Shown here one piece after another: positions 35,300 through 47,503 of a stretch of DNA of 64,000 nucleotides. Every line of letters starts with the position of its first letter. Position 1 is the first letter of the stretch. The position numbers and the translations under genes were made by a program. This DNA comes from Polytrichum commune (lineage: Eukaryota; Streptophyta; Polytrichopsida; Polytrichales; Polytrichaceae). The stretch is from NCBI GenBank assembly GCA_950295325.1, contig OX485803.1, positions 40,189,554 through 40,253,553 of the forward strand, written 5' to 3'. Under the pieces are notes generated by a model. That model saw only the letters and a list, made by a program, of their open reading frames with translations. It was not told the DNA's origin and searched no databases.

Positions 35300-38090
35300 A
35301 TAGAGCAAGGAGTTTGATAGAGGATTGTTAGAGAGGGAAAACAAAATGAAAACAAATGAGGCAATACACAAGTTAAGCTCAAGATTAATGCAATTGTGAG
35401 GGTGAGCAAGTTCAATATGTAAATAAGTTGAACCTAGAGAACCTGTTGCTACAGTAGGGGAAATTAATTAGATTCGACGAAGTAACACATGTTATAGTTA
35501 CACACATGTGAGAATATCTCACATGCATACTAAGACTAAGATGATTTTTCCCGCAACTTTTAGATATCATGTGAACCATAGGAGGCCATGGATTCAAAAA
35601 TGTTGCAATAAACCTACACTTGCAACAAAATGGTTTCTAAAGTTTGTAGCGTATTAGTTGGTTGTTCCTTTACTGCCCCCTCCTCAAAGCTTTGACAATG
35701 CTTGCCACATGATTCAATCCCACACACACAAGTGGACATAGGAGATTCAAATATTATCCTTATGTATCCTAAAATAAAATACATGCTAATAGACAATACA
35801 TTTGTTCATTTCTAAGCCCAACATGAGCACACATGAAGGATATGAACCTGTCGCATCCATCTTAAATTGTAACACCTTCTGACACTTGGAGAATCCCTAT
35901 AATCTTTCAGCAAGGCATTGAATAGCTTCCCCAAACAAACATTACTCAAAACAAAAACGGCTTCAGACATAGCATAGATGCAAGTATGACACCAACTTAT
36001 GGAATATGCTTACACCGAAATTTGTGGAATGTGTTATGCACATAAATATGTTGAATGTCTTATGTACAAGATTGAGATCTACAAATGTGCTCAACAACGA
36101 ATTTAACAGATTTGAACTTATTAATGCGTACGATTATTTCATACGAATAGATCATGTATGTTGGAAGTATGTTGACATGGCCTAAGTCCAGCTAGATGTT
36201 GTGCACTTAAAGATATAAAAATAATGCTTGAGTACTTTTGATATAAAATCATATTGTTAAGAAGCGACGATTAGTCTGTTACAAACCCATGCTTGATTAT
36301 TACAGACAATGCTCTTAAGCATATGAAGCTTAGAAGTCCATTCTTGTACTCTCACTGATCATTCAATCTATATACGAGTCTTATTGTAGTGAAACACTAT
36401 GTGTACAACCATCTGAGTCTACCGTCTCTCTTTTTATATTTCCTACAGTGTAATCAAGCAGTCTTCCTTTCTAAGCTTGTGATGCTAAGATTCTATAGCA
36501 CAATAAAGATGCCCTCTTGTTCTATGCATACACTCACATGATTTGTAGGTTGTGCATGAGTATTTAGGATTGCACTCAATTCAATTATGTACTGATAGCT
36601 AATGTGGTGTTATGTGATCTTACTACGTCTGATGATTACATTAATTCACTATAATCTACCATTCATATCAATGTAGACCTATGATTCTTTTGTACTCGTT
36701 TAATTGAATCATCACTTATGAGTATGAGTCTCCAATCAGTTAGTTAATCCATTTGGTCAAATAACGTGGACTTGTTGGTCTAAAAATATATCTACCTGCA
36801 CACAACGTATTGATTTGCTTAGTTTTGCAGTTGCAGGACAATTAATTAAGACATAGCTTGGAACAGGTTGCAATTTGTGCAAAACACTTACAATTCTCAT
36901 TGCATGAGAATCAACTTTATGAACCTCAAACTCAACTACGAGACAAATGACAAAGATGTCATATCTTATCTAGTTGCCTTACTTTGGCATTCTACATGTA
37001 TTTTCATCCGGGAATGCCCAACAAGGTAGTGAGATAGTCATCTTTCTTGTTCAAGGACAAAACATATTACCAAACCACGGAAGCAACAACTTTGATTATA
37101 AGGAATGATTTGAGGAGAGACCTTAGCTACAACATTTGCAAACAAGATTAACTATTACAATTATGCACTTGATTGATTATGTCAACTCAAGCTGATGTTC
37201 AAACATGACATAAAATGTCCTTTTCAACATTACTCTAATCTATATCAAATCAATTTTTTTAGGATGTAGAAAGTGTCGTGCACAAAGAGTCCTACATAAA
37301 GCAACATGTAGAAAAGTTTGTACAAAATGTGTGATGCAGACTACATTATGCAAAATGTGTCATGCATAATATGTCATGTAGACTATGTTATGCAAAATGT
37401 GTTATATAATGTGTCATGCAATATGTGTTGTGTAGAACACTTCAATTATGCATCAAATATTGAATTTTGATATGTTTTGCGATGAATGAACCCAATTTCA
37501 TTCGACATTTATGATTCTACCCTAGCAAACTTTATTCCCCCCATGAGCAACATGCCTCTTGGCCGATCCTCTGGCATATCCTTCAAGAAAGTGTCTATAT
37601 ATCTTCATCTTCAAAAATATATATCTCATCTATGTCGGCATTACATGACCTTAGGATGCAGTTAAATGGACCTAGTCCAATATGGATGCCTCGACCTTAG
37701 CCTTCACATTCGACATGATGGAAAAGGCAAGTTAAAAGGACACGAATTTGAGTTCCTTGAAAAGAGCACTAATTGTACTCAAGTTTTCATCTCCCAACTA
37801 TCGGAATTACATTGAACTGTGTTGTGTATATGAGTCGGAAGAAAATTTGGCCTTTGAAAATGTAGGCTAATTTCAACACTTAGAAATTAAAAAAAAATTA
37901 AGATAACCATTTTCACACCTGTGAAAATCATACCGGTATTACACTCAGTCCTACACTTATGCGAAATTGCTTACAGTAACGGAAATGGGTTTGTCTGCCT
38001 TAAACATCCCTTCAATATTGCCCACTTACCTAATTGTTGTTAAAGCAAATTCATGTGTAGCTTTATGACTCACATGTGTATGCTTCAGGC
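35300..38090. other. Gene desert
   Basis: AT-rich sequence without supported ORFs. The one structured part is a degenerate tandem array at about 37320-37440. Confidence 0.5.
37320..37440. repeat. Degenerate minisatellite (TTATGCAAAATGTGT-like)
   Basis: Units resembling TTATGCAAAATGTGTCATGC alternate with GTAGACTATG-like spacers, in two to three imperfect copies. Confidence 0.6.
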
Positions 38091-38182
38091 TGGGGCAAAC
38101 CAACCCGTACACTAGTTCGGAATCCTTGGAGACAAGGATTTAGGCATCCAACAAGGAACGAGTGTATGGGTTGGTTTGCCCA
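38091..38182. mobile_element. Small foldback element, family M3 copy 1 (92 bp)
   Basis: The inverted ends GGCAAACCAACCCGTACAC and its near complement (GTGTATGGGTTGGTTTGCC) flank a short centre. A second copy with the same ends and centre (TTTAGG, CATCCAACAAGGAACGAG) is at 43599-43684. Confidence 0.75.
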
Positions 38183-38832
38183 AATCCCGTTTTCAGTTGT
38201 CAGCTGGTACCTTATTAGACCCCATCATCAGGAGACTGTATATGTAGTTGGACCTTCCTTTCACTTGTTCCAAAAATAACTTGGTGACAAAGCACAACCG
38301 ATCCTTGGGAGCAAGGCCGTTGCCAATTGATAAAAAACGTGCTCGGAATCATTTAAGTTCACCACATGAAAACGGTGAGCGCCTAAAGTTAATGGATCAT
38401 TGTTTGCAAGTGTGCTTCATGTTTTCAAGAAGGAATGGATTAATGTACTATGCGGGTGTTGATTGGTTTATTTTTTCTTAATTGGACTCTCATGTTTGAT
38501 GGGTGTGTGCCATGTGGTCCGGTGAGGATCAAGGAACCAACACCGTAAGGACACATGTTTAAAGGAGATTGCACTTTGTGATCTTCATATTTTATTAGCT
38601 GTTCCATATTCAATAGTGAACATAGATGGGAGGACTTATGTTTTCATATGAGATATCAACAAAACATGCACTTCCAATAACCATAACCAAATTAGGGAAA
38701 GTTTGACTTTCAGTCCAATTTTTGTTGATACTTCATCATAGATTTGCTATTGCAACACAACTTTCATTGTGTGAATCTACTTGGTGGAAGTTGGAGAGCA
38801 TGAAAGCAAACCAAATATCACTCACGTACCTT

Positions 38833-38896
38833 TAAGGTATGTATGCCCAAAAGTGTTGCTTTAAGGTTGTCGTTACTTTTAGGCACACATACCTTA
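38833..38896. repeat. Small inverted repeat (22-bp arms)
   Basis: TAAGGTATGTATGCCCAAAA at the left pairs with the segment ending ACACATACCTTA at the right, with two mismatches and a loop of about 20 bases. Confidence 0.6.
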
Positions 38897-39904
38897 AGCT
38901 GAGCACTCCTAAGGTATGCAAGTGTTATCCAGTTAGTTGTCTTGTCCTCATATTCTATTGATCATATTTACATTTTGGGATTTGTGTTGCATAAACAAAT
39001 CTATGCTGAAACTTAGACAAAATTTGGATTGAGAATCAAACTTACCTTAATTCAATTCCCATTTAGTTATGGTTGGCAACAATGCATCTAGGTTGATTTG
39101 TTAAATGAATACATAGGTCCTCCCAACTGCATTGAACACAAAGTGTACAATATTTAATTAAATTTGGTGACGTAGTCCAATCTCTTTCAAACACATGTAC
39201 ATTTATGGTGTCTATTCTAAGATCCACACATAAACAAAAATCATGCAAATATAGGTGTCCAATTAAGAAATTAAGAAAAGAAGAAAATAACACCTACATA
39301 CCTTATTATGGACACTTTTTAGATTTCAACAATGTAGAGGTTTGATAACAAAATGGAAGTTGCATGTACTACACAATATCAAATCCAAATGAAGGATATA
39401 ATGAATGAATTCTCTACCTATGTTCGGAGTCAAGGTGAATATCTTATGGATTCCTATAGTGAACTGTAGACAACCTCTGATGATTTTTCATTAGATATGC
39501 ATTATTTAGACTTTGTTATGCACCCATATGTTAAAATCCCTAATTTAACATTAAGATTAGGGTGTGCTTACCTTAACCTTTAAGTTAAGCAAACCTAGAA
39601 AAAGTTAATTTTTATAACTTGACGCCTATATTTCAATGGTGTGGAGTTAGGTGTGGACCTAAGAACTAACACAAAGAATATATATGTTAAAATTACATCT
39701 AACTACATGCTCATAATTTAATATTTTTTTTGAGTTGCACTTAGATAGGGTCATTTTGACATAATTCACTAAACATGGAAGTATAGAAATTCAAAAACAT
39801 TTTTGTCATGCATTGCGTGACTTTCCTAGAGTTTTTGGGAATATCATATAAGTAACCAAAATAAGAAAATTGAAGATTGGCATTCAAGATTCATGATATA
39901 TATA

Positions 39905-40062
39905 TATATATATCATAACATTACTCACCACCCACTATTTGTTCACTGGACCCTCTGAATATATTAGTCGGATGCTCGAAAAGCTTCTTTCCGAACATCC
40001 AACTGTTATATTCCAAGGGCCCACTGAACATACAGTAAGTGTTGAGTAATGTTATGATATAT
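39905..40062. mobile_element. Hairpin MITE family M2, copy 1
   Basis: Almost the whole element is an imperfect palindrome with arms of about 75 bases: ATATCATAACATTACTCA, GTTCACTGGACCC and GAATAT pair with the right-hand half. The motif TGGGCCCT..GAATATAAC links it to the hairpins at 43350-43505 and 47377-47503. Confidence 0.8.
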
Positions 40063-41141
40063 ACGTATTTCCTACTTAGTTGAGGCCACTCCCAAATCAA
40101 AACCCCAAACTGCTGACAAGAGTTCACTTGCATCTCTTTAATCCAGAATCTGAGAAAAACAATCAATCCAGTGACACAAACTTGTATTTATCTCTTTGTG
40201 GGCTCTTAGTGCGGATCTGTCTGAGGAGACTAATCAATCTAACAGAGGAGGACAATAGGTATAGCTCATAATTCAACATACTGAAGCAAGTTTTCATCAA
40301 CATCAAATGTCGAGAACAATGCGAATACTGAAATCGATCTCAAATGAGGTTGTCATGATATTAGATACCCTAAACAATACTCAGCTTACTCAGCTTGACA
40401 TGCTCCCATTCTCTTTCTAAACGGGTTAGTGAAGCCTATTCCCTCTCGTCAAGTAAGTGGTGCAATTCTATTTCAAATCTACTTTGAAACCGAAGTGAGA
40501 TTTTTCATCTTGTACTTTTATTCTAGAAACAACGTGTAGTCAACTGCAATAATTTTCAAAGAGAATATGCTCCCGTCTTGATTATGTTATGTGGCAGCGA
40601 TATTGATCATGAATATCATATGGAAATGTTTCTAAGTGGAGACTACTCTGAAACAAGAGAGCAAAAGATTATGCCAACCTATACAGAAACAACTTCCGCC
40701 TGTGGGCATAGACTGAGCTCATATGTAAACCTGACACAGATTTATCCTACTCTAGTTGCTGCACTTAATTTTTAAAAAGAAATAAAAATTACATCTGGTG
40801 TCACCTTCCATTTCCCTCCAGCACCCAAAATTCTCTCTCACTTGTTAGAAAAGTGAGTTAGGGCACGTCCAAAGGTCATCTGAGTTTTTGTTCGACTGAT
40901 GGTTCGGTGGACGAAACCCTAAAACGCAATGGGAAGAAGAAGTTCACACATCTTTGCTACAAACTGCTTGGAGATGCACGGACCCATGTTGCTCACATGA
41001 TAACCCAAGATGGGATAGGTTATTTTAAGCTTCAATAATATGAACTGAGCTCATTCACAGTTGTGGGAAAGCCATGCAAACTTCACCACTTTCCGCGTCA
41101 GGGCCATTTTTGGTAAATATCACCTTGGGATTCTGGAATAA
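40063..41141. other. Gene-free stretch
   Basis: Somewhat more complex than the surrounding desert, but no ORF, exon or repeat could be assigned. Confidence 0.4.
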
Positions 41142-41558
41142 TTATATTAAGCTGGAAGATTCATCCAACAGGGGGCTACACAAGTGGTCTTTGTGGAGCA
41201 ATCGAGTCTTCAACCAGTCTAATTTCAACAGCATGTGCGAAGTCACGTTGGCCGGTACTGGAGCTGTGTTGGGAGAGCATAAGTCAGGCTGAAGAATTTC
41301 GGGTTGAATCTCTCCTGATCCGCCACTACTCGATCCATAGCTCGAGTACGCTCTTGTGTGGCTTGACTTGTTCTTAATGTAGTCCTGCGCTAAAAACATC
41401 ACCATCATCATTATCCCAGGATGGCAGCTATCTGTAGCACCTAATTTGGAGCTGCTAAAACATTCTAAAGCATAAGCACTAGCTTGAAGCTGCTGCTTTC
41501 GTATTTTAGACATCTTCGAGACTAAAAATTCTAAGGAATTTTCTGAAATTTCTTGCAT
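41142..41558 (-). CDS. Hypothetical ORF, 138 codons
   Basis: I do not recognise it. The frame contains a polar N terminus (KMSKIRKQQLQ), a Met-rich patch, a Ser/Gly linker (SSYGSSSGGSGE) and a proline-containing segment, all plausible for a disordered plant protein. It lies downstream of the small gene at 42306-42082 on the same strand and could be another exon of that transcript or an independent short gene. Confidence 0.3.
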   Translation of the reverse strand: MQEISENSLEFLVSKMSKIRKQQLQASAYALECFSSSKLGATDSCHPGIMMMVMFLAQDYIKNKSSHTRAYSSYGSSSGGSGEIQPEILQPDLCSPNTAPVPANVTSHMLLKLDWLKTRLLHKDHLCSPLLDESSSLI

Positions 41559-41696
41559 GTGAAAATAAATACCTAGTAGCCCGGAGTATGGAGGGTGACC
41601 CCTGCTTCAGAAATAGAAATGCTTCTAGTCGGTTTTATAAACGTCATCAACATTTGAGAATATAGACATTTTCTGATAATCTAGACACCATAGATA

Positions 41697-42140
41697 TCAA
41701 TTGCCTTCTTCTCACTGCCACCTTTCTTGGTTTTACTGAACATGTTGAAGCCTGCGTGTTGCTCTATTGCGTTGTGACATAATAAATCATCAATTCAGTA
41801 ATTATAGCAAATTTAGAAGCGGTTTAGAAACAACGGATTCAAAAGGGGAGAGGTGCCACCCCAAGATCATTATCCCCAAGAATGTTCGATAAGAAACAAC
41901 GCAATATATCAACATTTGAAAGTGCAACCCTTTCCTAATTCATACACAATAATGGATTTCAAATGGATTCACCTCAGTGCCGTCTTTCTTAGTACTAAGC
42001 ATGTTGCTCTAATTCTTTTCTGCAATAGCAAATCTTCCATTCATTAACTAAACCATTAGAAGCAATTGTGAAACACTGGATCTATAAGGGGAGAGTTGCC
42101 ACCCTGGGATCATCATCCTCAAGCGTTTGAGGCGAGAAGC
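41697..42140. repeat. Tandem duplication over a C-terminal coding segment
   Basis: Unit 1 (about 41697-41905) and unit 2 (about 41960-42140) align through TTCTTAGT/TTCTTGGT, ATGTTGCTCTA, TTAGAAGC, GGGGAGAGNTGCCACCC and ATCATNATCC. On the minus strand both units encode a similar tail ending at the same stop position (DDDPRVATLPL in unit 2, DNDLGVAPLPF in unit 1). Confidence 0.65.
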
Positions 42141-42306
42141 AGCACGAAGGCAACCGGAACACTCCTGTGACAATCCTCCTTGCCGTTTGCTTCGACTTCT
42201 CCCTCTTTGCCTGCACCCTCTCCTCCACAGTCTGGCACACCGAGATTCCCAAAAAGGTGTAGTCGATCACCTCCTCGACTTCTTCGTCCTCCTCTGCAGG
42301 ATCCAT
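42082..42306 (-). CDS. Small acidic hypothetical protein, 74 codons
   Basis: The start MDPAEEDEEVEEVIDYTFLG is chosen over the track start because it begins the acidic, protein-like part. A basic helix-like middle (ERVQAKREKSKQTARR) and a short tail (DDDPRVATLPL) follow. I do not recognise the family. Support comes from composition and from a downstream duplicate that keeps the last residues and the stop codon. A splice from the middle of the frame to further exons at about 41.5 kb is also possible. Confidence 0.4.
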   Translation of the reverse strand: MDPAEEDEEVEEVIDYTFLGISVCQTVEERVQAKREKSKQTARRIVTGVFRLPSCCFSPQTLEDDDPRVATLPL

Positions 42307-42727
42307 CCTATATGTAATATATTGCAGATGCACTGCCAAAGCTGAATTTGATTTGAGCTTTGCAAACTAAGCTCAGTTGCAGCATTTTCGATCGCTCCAG
42401 CCAGCCGCAACCTCTTTAATGTGACCTGCTGCTAGGTATTAATTGCACAGTGAGCCATGGTGAGAGAGATATATATGTCATATCATATCGTGCCATGTCA
42501 CCCCATGACAATGTGAATCATATGTGAACTTGTGAACTTACTACAAATCAGGGATTCGCTTCCACAGAATCTCAACAAACAGTCAAGAATGTGACGTTGA
42601 CTTGGCAAATCACGATGATTCTCACACAATCTGAAGTTGTGATGGACACAACTTACCATCCTTTGTTACTTTTTCTTCTTCTTTTTTCCCTTTTTTTTCT
42701 TTGGGTGGAGATAAATGAAACGCTTTA

Positions 42728-42957
42728 CAATGAATGGGGAGAACCGACTGCTACTTACAGATGAACAGGTTGAGTTTGAGTAGTGACCTGTTGAAGCTCA
42801 AGACTTCAGGAAAATTACCAATCGATTTAGAGGAATCTATGGAAATATAGTTCAAAATAACAAAGAAAATTTACAAGACTGTAACATGTAACCGGTTGGA
42901 CTTGGAAGCACTAGGGTTTTGACCAATTGTGCTCAAAAAAATTCCAGACATTGCCCC
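42728..42957 (+). repeat. Dispersed repeat family R2, copy B
   Basis: It shares the ordered blocks of family R2 with the copy at 1201 (ACAATGAATGGGGAGAACC start, AACATGTAACCGGTTGGA, GGGTTTTGACCAATTGTG). The 77-codon minus ORF nearby is incidental. Confidence 0.7.
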
Positions 42958-43290
42958 CAAAAAATTCAAGCTAATGGGAACCAGATTCATCCGAACACAA
43001 AAAGAATGGATATATAAGTTTTTATTTTCTAGATAAATAAATGAAATTGGAACATGCCAAAGAATATACAAGCCAACTCTGTGGGGTGCACGTGGTGGAA
43101 CCAAATGATCTCCAAAATGGATAGGACGTCTAATTATAATGAGCTAGCAGGCTGGCCAGTAGGGCTGCCACCACCATCAAGTCAACTACCTGATCTATCC
43201 TCAACATGATCAATGCAACCTTGTGCAATAACAAAGCTTGATATAACCAAAACACAAATGTATTGTTATGCTACAAGTATATCAATAGTT

Positions 43291-43320
43291 TCTTTCTTTC
43301 TTTCTTTCTTTCTTTCTTTT
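43291..43320. repeat. (TTTC)n microsatellite
   Basis: About seven TTTC units. Confidence 0.95.
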
Positions 43321-43349
43321 ATTTAGACATAATAAAATTGAACACAAAC

Positions 43350-43505
43350 ATAACATAACTTTACAATGTGGGCCCTCTAAATATAACAGTGGCTACTAGG
43401 AGCTCAATCCAAATCTAAGTCATCCGGCGCAACATTTCAAACATATGACCGTCATATTCCGAGGGTCCACAAAAGAGCGTTGAAAGCTAAGTAAAAGCTA
43501 TGAAG
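43350..43505. mobile_element. Hairpin MITE family M2, copy 2 (diverged)
   Basis: The left part ATGTGGGCCCTCTAAATAT and right part ATATTCCGAGGGTCCAC are inverted relatives and match the core of the hairpins at 39905 and 47377. The outer arms are more diverged. Confidence 0.55.
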
Positions 43506-43598
43506 TCATGTGTTTGAAAATTCATTTTATATAAATCAAATCCGTCAAGTTCATGCATAAGTATATGCATTATCCTTGACACAACTAGAAGTAAAGGC

Positions 43599-43684
43599 TG
43601 GGGCGAACCAACCCCTATACTGATTCCTTGGAGGGAAGGGTTTAGGTATCCAACAAGGAACGAGTGTATGGGTTGGTTTGCCCA
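43599..43684. mobile_element. Small foldback element, family M3 copy 2
   Basis: Its ends GGGCGAACCAACCCC and GGGTTGGTTTGCCC are inverted, and its centre matches the copy at 38091-38182. Confidence 0.75.
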
Positions 43685-43947
43685 AATCTAGAAGTAAGAA
43701 GTATGGACAAGCAAGATGGAAAGTTAACTTTGTAATGTGGATGCATGCATGGTGACAAGTGAACTTCCAATGGCATGAGAATATATTATTTATGATGATG
43801 AGTTCCGTGCAGGTTATACGCGCACACATCCCCGTAACATGTTTCCCTTGCACTTTTGATTCCCATGTGGCCCCATGCATGATAGGTTCCCACAAATTTG
43901 GAACAATTTCACCTTCTATTGGATAATTTAAGAGTGTGTGGGTTCAA

Positions 43948-44188
43948 TTAATGAACGGGGTGGATTGACCGCTAGTTGAAGATGAACGAGTTGAGTTAGA
44001 GAAACAACCACCGGTTCAAATTCAAGGCTCCAATAAAATTACCGATCTATTTAGAAAATAATAATAATATATATATATATTCTTCAAATTATCAAAACAA
44101 AACCGAAAGATGTCAACATGTAATCAACTAGACTTGGAAACATTAGGATTTTGATTGATTGTGTCCAAAAATCTCCTCAGACACTGTG
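43948..44188 (+). repeat. Dispersed repeat family R2, copy C
   Basis: The same block order as the other R2 copies, with an internal AT-rich expansion (TA)n near 44068-44080. Confidence 0.7.
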
Positions 44189-44767
44189 CGGGTCATTGTG
44201 TTGTAAGGGAGAACGTGTGTTATTAGGATGATGCTTTTATCTCTAAAGTCTGCACCCACTTCTCGTAGGAAAGAAAAACTATGCAAATGGTGTGAGATGA
44301 TTAATTAGCAATTCCACATCGTGCCCGTAGCCATTTTGCCTCAAATTTTGGAGCTTGTATGAATATCTCAAGTGAAGTTTCTCATGTCCATTAAGTGGTC
44401 ATAAAGGTCCCTCAATCATGTCGACTATCAGGCTTTCACAATTATAAACTCTCACTTTTATGTATTCTCTAGCATTAAACGAGACATCACGACTCCATCC
44501 AAATTTCTCATCCATTCTATCACCACTAACAAGACTTTCATAAGTTGCCTCAACTTCAAAACCTCAACATTGTCAACGTTGAGGTTTCCCAAACTTTTTC
44601 GAAATAGCTAGGTATACCCTTCTTCCCACATCTTCATTTTGGAGTTGATTTTCGTATACAAGAAGCCGACAAGTAAAATGTTGATGACATTGAGCTCAAA
44701 TGGCCCCAACTGACAACATTCGCATGTACCCCAAAGAGTTTACCAATGCATTTGTTGTTACGATAGG

Positions 44768-45012
44768 GAGAGAGGGAACCACAACATACGAGCATACCCC
44801 CTCATCCATCCAACATTAAAACTTGACACCTAAAGGTGTGTGGCCGATTCATTTCAAATAAGTTTGACTAGAATGAATTAGGAATTGAAAAACTCTAACT
44901 GTAGTGTCAAATCGACTAAAATGAGCAACATCCGAACTGTAAACATCTGGACCAAACATCTAGGCTTTTATGTTGGATGAATGGGAGGTACGCATGTATA
45001 CAAGAATTCCAT
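44768..45012. mobile_element. MITE family M1, copy 2
   Basis: The left end GAGAGAGGGAACCACAACA and the right end reading GGAGGTACGCATGTATACA to AATTCC are diverged inverted repeats of the M1 ends; TCATCCATCCAACATTAAAA lies just inside. Confidence 0.8.
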
Positions 45013-45513
45013 CTATCCTGAGTTAGATGCTCTTGAGCTATGCATGTAACATTCGAATGGGTGAATGTTCACAACACCTGTCAAAGCCTGAGGGGGAAGG
45101 CAAATTGAAAAAAGGGGAGGATGAAAATGTTGATGGCATTGTAGAACCCAAGGGTCATGGTCAGAGACCTTAAATTAGTCTAGTGAACTTAAATTGAGAT
45201 GAATCAACAACCAACTTTTAAAGGGTCAGATTTTATTAGTACCCCTTCGGTAGGTGTTAGGAAATCAAACCAAGTTCGAAAGTTCAAAGTGCTCAAGCAA
45301 GTTGGATTTTGCTAGTTCTTATTCCAAAGAATAAACTTGACTGTAGTAGGAAAGGTGACATAAGGTGCATGTGAGCCATAATGTATTCCTGGTGCCAGTC
45401 CCGTGTGCTCACAAAAAAAATTACAAGTGTTGGGGAAGTTGATTCACACAATTGAAGGGACGCACTTGACCTTATCAAGAATTTTGAACTTTTATTCTCC
45501 CTATTTACCAACG

Positions 45514-45752
45514 GAGAGAGAGGGAATTATCGTATATGAGTGTATTTCTCATCCATCCAATATTGAAATTGAATAACTCCCTCGGTTTGTTGCGATTCAT
45601 CTCAGATAATTCTTAGGAAGATTAATTCGGGGTCTTCAAAGTTGATTCTAGTGTCAAGTCAACTACAAAACGTGATCTCTGAGTTGCATATTATTTGAAA
45701 GCTTTTATGTTGGATGGATGAGAGATACACTCATATACGATAATTCCCTCTC
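45514..45752. mobile_element. MITE family M1, copy 3 (best preserved)
   Basis: The two ends, about 45 bases each, are nearly perfect complements (GAGAGAGGGAATTATCGTAT, ATGAGTGTATNTCTCATCC, ATCCAA). This copy sets the family ends. Confidence 0.88.
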
Positions 45753-45835
45753 CCTTGTGCAAGTTGGAAATTGCAAAGATTAAAAAATTGGCCGGATATA
45801 CCAATAAACATGGTTGGCAAGGCTGGGCTAGACAA

Positions 45836-46072
45836 GGAGAACAAATAATCGGATATGAGCATACCTCTCATTCATCCAACATAAAAGACCTGAAATAATA
45901 TGCAGCCCGGAGGTTACTTTTTGATTTGACACCGGGATTAGTTCCATAGACCGTGAATTAGTTTGTCCAAGGTCATTTTAGATGCATTGGCAACGAACCT
46001 ACGAGGGGGGGGGGGTAAGTTTGAATGTTAGATGGATGAGAGGTACGCTCATATACGATAATTCCCTCTCTT
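45836..46072. mobile_element. MITE family M1, copy 4
   Basis: The left end is partly eroded (AATAATCGGATATGAGC); the right end is intact (ATACGATAATTCCCTCTC). The interior is close to copy 1 at 9972 (GATTTGACACCGG, TTTGTCCAAGGTCATTT). It lies about 80 bases after copy 3. Confidence 0.83.
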
Positions 46073-47376
46073 CAGGTTGGGCACCCACCTATTTGAGCGA
46101 GGCCCCCACCAATATTATTAAGAATAAAGTAGGACCAAGAAGGTTAATACACAACTCCCAAAGGGTTGTGGTTCATTTGTCTAAAGTGGGTCTCCCAAGA
46201 CTAATTTGATGCCTTTGATGCTAATTTTGGGGTTGTGTTGTAAGAAAATATACTTGTTAGAATTGAAACTGCCATGGTTTTGGTCCAACTTCCACCTTGG
46301 GTAATAGTAGGAGGGGCCCAATTCAAAGAGATGGGCGTCTAGCCATAGTCGGTTGGCAAGAGTTATGTGTAGTTTGTGGTGGGATTAAAAAGACTTCAGG
46401 ATATGGATGTTTTTAAAATGGACATTGATTATTGTCGAGAAATTCTATAGAATTCAATTGTTGCAAATAGGTCGTTTGGACGTCAACATAAAAGGTAGGT
46501 ATTTTTTGGTGAAACATATATATTTATATAAAAATATATAGCATATTTGTGTACCTCCTAATAGTAAGTGATATTAAATATCATAAAAAAGGTAGTTTAT
46601 ATCCAACTGTCAAGTATAGAATGTCACATATTAAAGAAATTAAATGAATCACTATAAGAAAAATGTTAATTGCAACAATTTTAAGAATCAAGGGGTATGT
46701 TATTAGGTGATGCAATGATGTAGGGAGTGATCTTCCATGAAGCTTTCTTTGAATCGAAAAGTGTATTCATAATCATCTATGAACCATTGTGTGGCTTTGT
46801 AGGCACTTAAGAGTTAACTACGTGAGAACGTATGTTGAACTCCTAAGTAAGAAGGAGATATGAAAAGACATGGTTACACATGATTGAATGAGGTTTGTTA
46901 ATAACAACAATAGTTCAACCGCCATCTAGTCATGTTAATAAGTTCCTATATATTGTAAAGCTAACATGAAAGGGGGGGGGGGGCACATAACTTATAAATG
47001 ATAGTTTTTTTCAAGCTTGGTCTTTGTTTCACTCATAAAGGCCCAGGTGTTGCGTTGTGTATACATAGTAAGTTACAAAAATGTATACAAGCCTCTAACA
47101 AATATCAAAAGGAAGTTTCTCCTTGTTCTATGATCTTGATATGAAAATTATATTTAACACAACATATTGGAAAGAGGAAGTGAAAATATAATTAGAAGTG
47201 CCTCATATGTGTCAATGACGATCATATATACATGGTATGTATTCGATTCTAAGTCATTTATACAAGTCCAAAATTGTGTATAATATATTTTGCATGTATG
47301 TATGTTCTTATTGGAAATTGCATTTGATACATGGGCTGATTTCAAATGGCCTCCATAACATTATTAAGCAGTGTGT

Positions 47377-47503
47377 GTTTGTTCATGTGAGCCTTGAGAA
47401 TATAACGATGGGATGCCCCAACCTAGTGCAAATTCAGACTTAGTCTCCTAGCACTAGGTTAGGGCATCTCATGGTTATATTCTCAGGGCCCACATGAACA
47501 AAC
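47377..47503. mobile_element. Hairpin MITE family M2, copy 3 (53-bp arms)
   Basis: The left arm 47377-47429 and right arm 47451-47503 pair over 53 bases with few mismatches around a 21-base loop, including GTTTGTTCATGTG, GAGAATATAAC and CCTAGTGC. The core motif matches the other M2 hairpins. A microRNA precursor or an inverted-repeat siRNA source has the same shape and cannot be excluded. Confidence 0.85.
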
